From an uncultured Clostridia bacterium (GTDB lineage Bacteria > Bacillota > Clostridia > Lachnospirales > CAG-274), in the NCBI GenBank assembly GCA_947591605.1, contig CANQDF010000019.1, positions 1 to 40,811 on the forward strand: a stretch of DNA of 40,811 nucleotides, read 5' to 3'. Position numbers and translations under genes: made by a program. Of this stretch, positions 26,274 through 33,290 are shown piece after piece. Within the stretch, counting starts at the first letter, position 1. Every line of letters starts with the position of its first letter. Below the pieces are notes generated by a model. That model saw only the letters and a program-made list of their open reading frames with translations, was not told the origin of the DNA and did not search any database.

Positions 26274-28028
26274 TCATTGAGCTAAAATATTGGTTATTTC
26301 GCCCAGCCATCCAATTCTGCATCTTTCGGCTTTCCCTACCATATCAAACAGGTTAGTATATTTCATTGCTCCAGCAACGCATTTTATGGCATCTTCCACA
26401 TCACTTGAGCCAAAGGCATTAAATAGTAAACTTCCCAACGTTCCCGCTCCGGCTGTACCGACAGCGCCCGCACTCAACACTTCCAAAGAATCCAAGGTTT
26501 TAGCACCTGAAGCACCTGAAGCACCTGACGAAGCTGCCGCAATATTTTGATATATTATTGATAATTTGTCGGCTTTATAATTGAATGCTGCTGAAACATC
26601 ACTTTTTGTTTTCTGCGAATAATTATGTGAAACATCGTCATCGTAAGAGAAAAAACCTTCCGAAATATTAATATTGCCTTCTATAATATCAGGATCACTC
26701 ATTCCTGCATAATAATTATCTTCACCACCCTGATTTGACGAATATCCACCAAAACTAACTGCTCCGCTGCCTACACCGCCGAAATTGTACGATGCCGTAT
26801 CGGAATATGATCCAAAACTACTGGTTTTATAATTACTCTCGGTTGCTTTTTTATCCTGCGTCCGACTCGCATTTTCCGATATAGTCTTTTTTTGCATCTC
26901 AAAATTTTTCTTGTTTTCCTTTACGTTCTCTTTGTTTCGACCTTCATTTACACCGTTCATAGCCGAAAAATAATTTTCGGTTTTGTAAGCAGCATATCCT
27001 CCGCCAAAAGCAGCTGCCGCTCCTGTGTTTATATTTGTATCTTGATATGTATGCTTATTTCTTGTTTCATCGTTTTTAGTAATATTTTCTACAGGTACTG
27101 TGTAATCCCTAAAATCCTTTTTTTCGGTATTTTTTCCCTCGGATTCATTCAATACCGTTTCTTCAGTATTCTCGTTCCGAACAGTTTTATCTTCGTCATC
27201 ATCAGATTTTATTCCATTTAAGGCACCCAATGTCTTATATTTTATCATCTCACTTATAAAGGTATACTCACTAATTATATAGTTGATTATTTCCGCCGCA
27301 AACCATGCCTTAATAAGATTATAATTTACTTTCTCAGCGTTTCCGATCTCATCGGAAATTTCTTCAAAATTACTGCCCATACCATTGCTTGTTTCCGCAT
27401 TGACAGTTTCTGTACCGTTTCCGGGCTTAATTGCATTAAACTCGCCACCGAATACAGGCAGCAAATCATTTATCAAATCAATAATTGCATTTGGTGCAAT
27501 AGCTATAAAAGCACATATAAAAATCTTACGAACGGAAATATCATCATATTGTTCAACTTTGCAAAAGAAATTAGGTATAATAACAGCTGTTTTTTTTCTG
27601 TTGAGCAGACGAACAGGCTTAGTATTCGGCCACAGCCAAGGAAGCAGCTCCAATATTCTGTATGGTACAATAGACGTATATGGAACAACCACTCTCGGCA
27701 AAACTGCAGCCGACGTAATATTGCCAAGTGTAAATCCTCCTATATTTTCAATCGCAATTAAGCTTTCCTTTTCAATATAAGAGTATTCATTATAAGCATC
27801 AAGAATAAAGTTTTCATGGCTTTTCAGTTCCAAATTAATTTTTTCGGAAAGTTTTTTTGTTTCTTCTATGGTCGCACTTATTTCCGCATCCAACTCCGAA
27901 TCAATCTCGTCCATAAGTTCTTGACATGTTACGTTAAATGTTGATGATATATTGTTTATAGTATCGGAATAACCATGTATTTCCGCATTAATTCCCTCAA
28001 GTTCATTTAAAATAACATAAATTTCCAT
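26274..28028 (-). CDS. LXG-like T7SS substrate, C-terminus of unknown function
   Basis: A 584-residue protein that starts MEIYV, like the substrate encoded at 30289-31632. Its first 90 residues form a helical hairpin ending in YIEKE (84-88), which fits the YxxxD/E type VII export signal. Hydrophobic stretches occur around 165-190. A charged, Asn/Lys-rich low-complexity centre (about 280-380) leads to a Gly/Ser/Tyr-rich region. The protein ends in a small helical Gly/Ala domain with one cysteine pair-like spacing. The sequence GCACCTGAA is repeated three times in the DNA (26503-26529), giving Ala-Ser-Gly repeats. No toxin domain is recognised. Position between terminator 28090-28137 and DUF4176 supports a secreted effector. 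Confidence 0.65.
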   Translation of the reverse strand: MEIYVILNELEGINAEIHGYSDTINNISSTFNVTCQELMDEIDSELDAEISATIEETKKLSEKINLELKSHENFILDAYNEYSYIEKESLIAIENIGGFTLGNITSAAVLPRVVVPYTSIVPYRILELLPWLWPNTKPVRLLNRKKTAVIIPNFFCKVEQYDDISVRKIFICAFIAIAPNAIIDLINDLLPVFGGEFNAIKPGNGTETVNAETSNGMGSNFEEISDEIGNAEKVNYNLIKAWFAAEIINYIISEYTFISEMIKYKTLGALNGIKSDDDEDKTVRNENTEETVLNESEGKNTEKKDFRDYTVPVENITKNDETRNKHTYQDTNINTGAAAAFGGGYAAYKTENYFSAMNGVNEGRNKENVKENKKNFEMQKKTISENASRTQDKKATESNYKTSSFGSYSDTASYNFGGVGSGAVSFGGYSSNQGGEDNYYAGMSDPDIIEGNINISEGFFSYDDDVSHNYSQKTKSDVSAAFNYKADKLSIIYQNIAAASSGASGASGAKTLDSLEVLSAGAVGTAGAGTLGSLLFNAFGSSDVEDAIKCVAGAMKYTNLFDMVGKAERCRIGWLGEITNILAQ

Positions 28029-28089
28029 AATAGCACCCCTTTCCCTCAGTTTGTTTTTTTATTAAACACAAAAATTTTTTTTGCTTAAT

Positions 28090-28137
28090 AAAAAAAGCAA
28101 ATCCGTCGATGCTTGCATTTAACAAGCACCGGCGGGA
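28090..28137 (-). terminator. Terminator downstream of the WXG100 pair
   Basis: On the minus strand TGCTTG and CAAGCA (28123-28128 with 28110-28115) form the core, closed by CCG/CGG pairs, and the stem is followed by TTTGCTTTTTTT. It lies directly after the WXG100 gene at 28147-28452. It would let the small export proteins be made in excess over the downstream effector genes. Confidence 0.75.
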
Positions 28138-28146
28138 TAAAAATCT

Positions 28147-28452
28147 CTAGCTGAATAGGTTGCTAGTAAGAGCATCGGTAGTAGACTGTGCAGTTGCCTC
28201 TGCCTGCTCGTACTGTTCAGCACTTGTTTCAAGAAACTGACCGTATTCGGTAATTACCTGATAATATCTGTCCATAGTAGGTTTTAATGAATTAACCTTT
28301 TCAACAAAGCTGTCATGTGCACTACCTTCCCAGTTGATACTTGTAAGAAGTTGGCTTATCTGGGACATAAGATCGCTGAATGTATTTGCCTGCTGCTTGA
28401 TGGTTGAACTTGCACTTCTTAACACTTCAGAATTAACTCTAATTTCTGCCAT
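28147..28452 (-). CDS. WXG100 protein (ESAT-6-like)
   Basis: A 101-residue helical-hairpin protein with the W-E-G turn in INWEGSA (about residues 40-43) and a C-terminal YEQAE that fits the YxxxD/E export signal. WXG100 proteins are secreted as dimers by EssC and often act as co-secretion partners. It has the strong ribosome site AAAGGAGGAATATAAAA and lies 37 bp after another WXG100 gene, so the two may pair as a heterodimer or be expressed together. It is followed by a terminator. Confidence 0.93.
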   Translation of the reverse strand: MAEIRVNSEVLRSASSTIKQQANTFSDLMSQISQLLTSINWEGSAHDSFVEKVNSLKPTMDRYYQVITEYGQFLETSAEQYEQAEATAQSTTDALTSNLFS

Positions 28453-28489
28453 TTTTATATTCCTCCTTTATAACATTGAACCATATATA

Positions 28490-28798
28490 TCAGTTACCTG
28501 TGCTTAAAGCCTTTGCGCTGTCTTTAATACTTGCCTCTGTTTCGGAATACTTGGATGCAGTATTGCGAAGGTATGTAGAATATTGATTTAAAAGACTATA
28601 TAATTCTTTGAAATCATCCTGAAAGCCGTTGATCTGTGTGGCGTATGATGCCTGTGCTTCACCTCCCCAAGTCTGAGTCAGATCATTCACTGTACTGTTG
28701 ATGGTGTTAACAACGTTTTGGTAGTTGTCTGTCATTTGCTCAAGATTATTGCTTACCTGTGTAAGTTCTTCCGGTGTTACCTTGATTACATTTGCCAT
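28490..28798 (-). CDS. WXG100 protein (ESAT-6-like)
   Basis: A 102-residue helical-hairpin protein with W-G-G in QTWGGEA and the export signal YSETE near the C-terminus. It shares the size and motif placement of the protein encoded just downstream but little sequence, as expected for partner pairs. AAGGAGG precedes the ATG. The 271-bp gap upstream probably contains a separate promoter, so this gene and the next form their own short transcript within the island. Confidence 0.93.
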   Translation of the reverse strand: MANVIKVTPEELTQVSNNLEQMTDNYQNVVNTINSTVNDLTQTWGGEAQASYATQINGFQDDFKELYSLLNQYSTYLRNTASKYSETEASIKDSAKALSTGN

Positions 28799-29069
28799 TT
28801 TAAATTCCTCCTTAAAATTAAAATATATTTTTACAGGATGTTTCGAGACAGATAGAAAGTCTTTACTGTATTCTTAAATAAGCTAAATTAAATTTTAAAT
28901 ACAATCAATTTATGCTATGTATTTATTGCACTGTTTTGTATCAAAATAATAAATATTCAACATTATTTTTAATACACACTTTTTCGGTAGTCTCGTATAT
29001 TTCCCTGTATTTTAACATTTTAATATTCTTTTGCATTTGTCTATAGACAATTAAACACAACAGATCATA
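28799..29069. other. Promoter gap upstream of the WXG100 pair
   Basis: No gene is seen. A perfect 14-bp palindrome, TTGTCTATAGACAA, lies at 29037-29050, close to the end of the third WXG100 gene. A weak minus-strand promoter candidate (TTGATA, 17-bp spacer, TACATA) lies near the middle. The leader upstream of the WXG100 start is about 100 nt or more and AT-rich. Confidence 0.35.
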
Positions 29070-29390
29070 TTATCGACCACCCATCGTAAAGCCGGTACTC
29101 AGACCCGAAGTATTCCTTTGAGCCGCCTCGTCAGCGGCCTTAATGGTTTCCGCTACCTTTATTATTGCATCAGCCAACGTTTCCATTTTTCTTTTAAGAT
29201 TTTTTATTTCTGTTTCCAACTCGTAGCATTCATTTCTGTAAGAATCTGCTGCCTCTCCTCGCCAATATTGTGCCGAATCATCCACTATACCCCTTAATCT
29301 GTCGGATACACGTCCGACTTCTTCTGCAAGCGACTTTATGCTCTGCGCTTTTGCAACGGTATTGGGATAATTCATCTTTATATAAGCCAT
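29070..29390 (-). CDS. WXG100-like protein without a clear YxxxD/E signal
   Basis: A 106-residue helical-hairpin protein with W-R-G in AQYWRGEAAD. Unlike the two other WXG100 proteins in the window, its second helix ends with AETIKAADEAAQ and lacks the YxxxD/E signal, and its C-terminus is Gly/Ser-rich. It may depend on a partner for export or act inside the complex. It follows the EsaB-like gene by 11 bp and has AGGAGG before the ATG, so it belongs to the essC transcript rather than to the WXG100 pair. Confidence 0.85.
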   Translation of the reverse strand: MAYIKMNYPNTVAKAQSIKSLAEEVGRVSDRLRGIVDDSAQYWRGEAADSYRNECYELETEIKNLKRKMETLADAIIKVAETIKAADEAAQRNTSGLSTGFTMGGR

Positions 29391-29401
29391 AACACTACCT
29401 C

Positions 29402-29650
29402 CTAAACAAGTATCAACTTACTGCCGTCTTTTACGTTGCACTGTGACAGTAACAAATTACTTGCATAAATTTTTTTACTCTTTGGATCACACAACATAAG
29501 ATTATCCGAGTCAAGTTTAAGCATTTCAAACTCACTTATTGTACGAAATATAAATTGTGCTGCCTCTTTAATGCTAAGATCCGGAGATACAACCACATCA
29601 TAGTTTTTGTTTATGCCCGGTATAAATACTTCAATGTATATCTTTTCCAT
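29402..29650 (-). CDS. esaB: EsaB/YukD-like ubiquitin-fold protein
   Basis: An 82-residue cytoplasmic protein with the beta-grasp pattern of EsaB/YukD: an opening strand EKIYIEVFIPG, a central helix SIKEAAQFIFRTI and the closing KDGSKLILV. EsaB/YukD is an essential accessory of type VIIb secretion that regulates activity or substrate levels. I chose the ATG at 29648-29650, six bases after GGAG; an in-frame TTG four codons earlier would overlap the ribosome site. Its place between DUF4176 and WXG100 genes supports the call. Confidence 0.82.
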   Translation of the reverse strand: MEKIYIEVFIPGINKNYDVVVSPDLSIKEAAQFIFRTISEFEMLKLDSDNLMLCDPKSKKIYASNLLLSQCNVKDGSKLILV

Positions 29651-29690
29651 TTTTCGCTCCAAATTGAATTTACAATACTGCTCTTAAAAT

Positions 29691-29945
29691 TTATTTGTTA
29701 CCCAATGTCTTTATCATCTGTATTCTTTCTTTATCGGTATATCCCAACATGTAAATAGCTTCAATATCATCTTGAAAAAACAATATCATTTCTCCGTCTT
29801 CCAAATGACCTTCGGGATAAGGTACTGCCTGATAATCATACTCTTTTCCTTCAAACATCTGCCTTATGCCGGATATAACCACTCTTTTACTTATATTTTT
29901 CAATTTTACTACAGTACCTATCGAAAGATATTCACTCACTTTCAT
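29691..29945 (-). CDS. DUF4176 protein
   Basis: An 84-residue member of DUF4176 with the opening YLSIGTVVKLKN and the later VPYPEGHL and FFQDDIEAIYMLGY blocks. It overlaps the upstream DUF4176 gene by 14 bp, so the two are translated together and may form a heteromer. Both follow the LXG-like substrate gene 30289-31632. The family is regularly T7SS-linked, with a chaperone role suspected. Confidence 0.8.
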   Translation of the reverse strand: MKVSEYLSIGTVVKLKNISKRVVISGIRQMFEGKEYDYQAVPYPEGHLEDGEMILFFQDDIEAIYMLGYTDKERIQMIKTLGNK

Positions 29946-30264
29946 TGGTTTCCTCCTCTTTAGGCTTGTTATGCGACTGTACCAACTTTTCGAGCATAAT
30001 AGATATATTTGTTAAAAATTGCTGTCTTTCTATGTCGGAGAATCCCAAAAAATATATTTTGTCCAGGTCTTCTTGGTCAAAAACCACACGGCTCTCATTA
30101 TTTATAAAACCTTCGGGATATGGAAGTCCCATATAATCATACAATTTGGATTTTACGCCGTCTCTCATATTTTGCATAACACCCATGACAACAATTTTTT
30201 TGTCTTCCTTTTTTAGTTTTACCACTGTACCTATAGGTAATAGTTCATTTACAGAATTTATCAT
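29932..30264 (-). CDS. DUF4176 protein
   Basis: A 110-residue DUF4176 protein with LLPIGTVVKLKK, GLPYPEGFI and FDQEDLDKIYFLGF. Compared with the other two copies in this window it has an extra acidic and lysine-rich tail of about 25 residues. It starts 25 bp after the LXG-like substrate gene and overlaps the next DUF4176 gene by 14 bp. Confidence 0.8.
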   Translation of the reverse strand: MINSVNELLPIGTVVKLKKEDKKIVVMGVMQNMRDGVKSKLYDYMGLPYPEGFINNESRVVFDQEDLDKIYFLGFSDIERQQFLTNISIMLEKLVQSHNKPKEEETNESE

Positions 30265-30288
30265 TATTTATCACCTCATATTATTAAT

Positions 30289-31632
30289 TTACCACCAACT
30301 ATGGAATTTATTTTTAATATAATCTACAGCATCTTCAGCTTTGCTTTTAGCATAATCAATTACCGACGAAACTCCTTCTTTTGCGGTTTCATAAACATCC
30401 GATATGCCATTTTTTATTCCTTCATATGTATCCCGGGCTTTATCATACCACTCACTATATTCCGCTAAATCAGATTGACTGAAGTCTCCGTTAAACAGTG
30501 AAGTTACAAGTGTATCTAAATGCGTACCATAATATGTCCATGTTGTTACATAATCAAAAAACAGATTATCAGCTTCACCCTTAGCTATTGAATCTGCCAA
30601 GATAACATAACCTTCTCCCGCTCTGTCTGAAATATCAAAAGCATCATCCAATGTGTCGATAATAACACCAGAACCCGGAGCTACCGAATTAGCTGCTATT
30701 GATAGCAGACTCATCATTCCATCGGTTGAACCATATATCAATCCTTCACCTATTTCTCTTCCGTCTAACACACCGTCGTCTCTTGAATATTCGTCAAATT
30801 TTTGGAATATCTTACTCATAGTAGAAAATCCAAGTTTTGTATAATCAAAAGCGCCGCCTGTTTTAAAGGTTCCTCCCAATATTTCGTCTGTATCTACACC
30901 TTTGCATTTCAGAATGTCCTTGATAAGATCAATGGATGTCAATGATCCGTCAATCACAAAACCGCTCCTCATAAATGGTGAATCAAGTTTTCCGTTATAT
31001 GTATTGTAAAGTCCGAGTGGTTTGGTAATAAAATCAAATGCAGCAACCAATCCATTGTGTTCAAAATTTTTAAAAACCGTTCTTAAAGAATCCTTAAACA
31101 CTTTAACTAAATTGTCCGCCCTGTCCTCATCACCACCAAGCATTATAATAAGGTCTTTAAACGGCTCTATTGTCCTTGAATCACCCGAATTAAAAATGAG
31201 ATTCAGTATTTCAGGCAATATAGCAGGTAACTGATATAAAGGATAAAACGGATAATTGCGCCCAGATCCATTGAGCCACTCAAACAGATCTTTCAAAGAA
31301 TAAAATGGAAAATAATCATTGGACAATCTGTCATCTGACGAGTAAAGGTTATTTTCTAAACCGTTGTTTCCACCATTTTTATCAGCTATATTATACTTAT
31401 TTGCCGAGTCATTTAGGAAATTTACATGTTTATGCAAACGGCTTTCAACCTCATCAATATTTTTCAATATTTTTTGAAACGCCAAACTCACAGTTGCTTT
31501 TGATTTTACATTCCAATCAAGAGTATTTTGTATGTTTCTTGTTTTACTCTCTATATATTGTATATCATTTATAAGATCACTTATTTCAAGTGCCTTATTT
31601 TTTACCGTATTTGGCACAACGTATATTTCCAT
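30289..31632 (-). CDS. LXG-like T7SS substrate
   Basis: A 447-residue protein beginning MEIYVVPNTV. The first 85 residues are a helical hairpin with W40 at the turn and YNIAD (80-84) as the YxxxD/E export signal. The middle is hydrophobic and Pro/Leu-rich. The last 170 residues contain DDGVLDGREIGEG, a degenerate EF-hand-like loop, then a Gly/Ser/Ile-rich segment and amphipathic helices ending HSWW. The last part resembles the C-terminal helical domain of clostridial LXG effectors, but no catalytic motif is seen. A GGGGTG ribosome site precedes the ATG. Two DUF4176 genes and EsaB follow it. Confidence 0.7.
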   Translation of the reverse strand: MEIYVVPNTVKNKALEISDLINDIQYIESKTRNIQNTLDWNVKSKATVSLAFQKILKNIDEVESRLHKHVNFLNDSANKYNIADKNGGNNGLENNLYSSDDRLSNDYFPFYSLKDLFEWLNGSGRNYPFYPLYQLPAILPEILNLIFNSGDSRTIEPFKDLIIMLGGDEDRADNLVKVFKDSLRTVFKNFEHNGLVAAFDFITKPLGLYNTYNGKLDSPFMRSGFVIDGSLTSIDLIKDILKCKGVDTDEILGGTFKTGGAFDYTKLGFSTMSKIFQKFDEYSRDDGVLDGREIGEGLIYGSTDGMMSLLSIAANSVAPGSGVIIDTLDDAFDISDRAGEGYVILADSIAKGEADNLFFDYVTTWTYYGTHLDTLVTSLFNGDFSQSDLAEYSEWYDKARDTYEGIKNGISDVYETAKEGVSSVIDYAKSKAEDAVDYIKNKFHSWW

Positions 31633-31749
31633 AAATTTACTGCACCCCCTTTGTTTTTATGTTTAGATTCTAACAGTTTGTTAAAAATCAATCAATAAAT
31701 TCTGACGAAACGCACACACCACACGACAAAATACATTTTTTTCGTTTTA

Positions 31750-32550
31750 TCATTTGAAAAGATAACTTTTTGTTTCTATATCTCTATGCAAGCAAGCAGA
31801 GAGCATTCGCCTTATTTTTTCGTTTATCTGTATTTTGGAAACAGTATTGAATGTTGTTTTATCATGTACTGCCTCTAAACTCATAGTAAAATCGTTGTTA
31901 TTTGCAAACATAAGGCTCGTCATACTCAGTGGTTTATTTTTTATATCGTCGAAAAAAACTAACGTATATATATTGGCTGTACCACAAACAAAGTCGACTA
32001 TAAATTTTATTTTTTTGTCCGATTTTTCACAATTTATAAGACAGTTTTCCAAATCGGTTCTGCTTTGCATATTCCTTAATCTATCAATTATTTTAGTATC
32101 AATTATTATTTTATCGTTAGCATCAGTTTCCTCTTTTGTACTTATATTTATTTTATCAATTATAATTTCATATATATTGCTGATCTCTTTGAAATGAGAA
32201 ATAATATGTTTACTGGGTGAAATACCATGTATTTCATTAACGGTAACGCCGTTGTTGTTAACATAAAAATATGTTGTACAGCTATCATTTACCATGTTGC
32301 ATTTTAACGAGATAAACACCGAAAGATTTGTCATAGGCTTTAAAATTTCAATAACATCCATATTTAGGATGGGTTCGTTATCAAAACTCCCATGTACATA
32401 GCCTTTTTCAGTCAATCTTTCAGCTATGGACCTATCAGATGCAATTACATCCTCTTCAACTCCGATAATATAATTTGCACCTAATATCCCGAGCAAATAT
32501 GTAAGCTCATCACTACTAAAAATGTAGCCAAAACCACTGTTATATGACAT
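31750..32550 (-). CDS. Unrecognised T7SS-locus protein, possibly EspG-like chaperone
   Basis: A 266-residue soluble protein with no signal or membrane segment. The start overlaps the stop of the response-regulator gene (TAATG), so translation is coupled. The opening FSSDELTYLLGILGANYI, followed by a charged helix and an ILKPMTNL segment, has the pattern of ESX EspG-type chaperones, which begin with an LT-x-x-EL-x-x-L helix. The second half alternates beta-like strands and helices. The similarity is by eye and weak. Its place between essC and the substrate gene fits an adaptor for export substrates. Confidence 0.6.
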   Translation of the reverse strand: MSYNSGFGYIFSSDELTYLLGILGANYIIGVEEDVIASDRSIAERLTEKGYVHGSFDNEPILNMDVIEILKPMTNLSVFISLKCNMVNDSCTTYFYVNNNGVTVNEIHGISPSKHIISHFKEISNIYEIIIDKINISTKEETDANDKIIIDTKIIDRLRNMQSRTDLENCLINCEKSDKKIKFIVDFVCGTANIYTLVFFDDIKNKPLSMTSLMFANNNDFTMSLEAVHDKTTFNTVSKIQINEKIRRMLSACLHRDIETKSYLFK

Positions 32551-33278
32551 TAATTTTCACCACCGTTCACAAGTTGCTTTATTGCACTTTTATATGTTCT
32601 TGAAATAAGTACTCTGCTACCATCCTCCATTTCTATTGTCATATCGGACAAAAAGATATTCTTTATTCTTTTTTTGTTTACCAAAAAGCTTTTGTGACAC
32701 CTTATAAATCCGTTTCCTAATTCTTCCTGTAAATAACTCAACGAGGAATAGCAGCTCAACCGACGTGATTTTGTATAAATATTTATTTTTTTATTTAGTG
32801 ATTCAATATAATATATCTCATCATGAAAAAACTTATATATATCGGATCCAACAGCAACAGTAAGTATTGTTTTTGAGAGCTTTTTGTCATTTTTGTAGTA
32901 CTCATATACCGACTTAAATACTCTTTTAAGCTCATTTTCTACAGGAGGCTTGGTCAAAAAACCACTTGGCATAATATTTTGATTAACAGTCATATAAACA
33001 AGAGTGGTACATGCCGTTATAAATACTATATAAATATCCTTATACTGAGCTCTGAGTTTTATGGCAATATCTATACCGCTTACATTTTTGTATGTTATGT
33101 CAAGAAAAAACAAATATGTACTTCTCTCTTCAATATTGTAATCAATAAGTTTTTCCGGTCGGATTGTAAAAATTTCCACATCTCCATCCATATTCAACTT
33201 TTTTATACAATTATTTAAGGTTCTGTATACAGCCATAGTTTTTTCTTTTTCATCATCACATATAACTATTTTAAACAT
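32550..33278 (-). CDS. LytTR-family response regulator (orphan)
   Basis: A 242-residue regulator. Residues 1-120 are a receiver domain with the acidic pair D8-D9, phospho-acceptor D60 in FFLDI, and K in TKPP. Residues about 130-240 are a LytTR DNA-binding domain with the blocks EIYYIES, FIRCHKSFLVNKKRI and SRTY. AgrA and VirR are family members that control virulence and cell-cell signalling. No sensor histidine kinase or signal peptide gene is next to it, so the sensor is elsewhere. It sits 12 bp after essC and likely controls this operon. The LytTR boxes it would bind cannot be named with confidence. Confidence 0.92.
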   Translation of the reverse strand: MFKIVICDDEKEKTMAVYRTLNNCIKKLNMDGDVEIFTIRPEKLIDYNIEERSTYLFFLDITYKNVSGIDIAIKLRAQYKDIYIVFITACTTLVYMTVNQNIMPSGFLTKPPVENELKRVFKSVYEYYKNDKKLSKTILTVAVGSDIYKFFHDEIYYIESLNKKINIYTKSRRLSCYSSLSYLQEELGNGFIRCHKSFLVNKKRIKNIFLSDMTIEMEDGSRVLISRTYKSAIKQLVNGGEN

Positions 33279-33290
33279 TAAAACTTTCCT

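Noticed and set aside
28147..29390. CRISPR-like repetition in the WXG100 region
   Set aside because: The similarity comes from three paralogous small genes; there are no regularly spaced identical repeats anywhere in the window.
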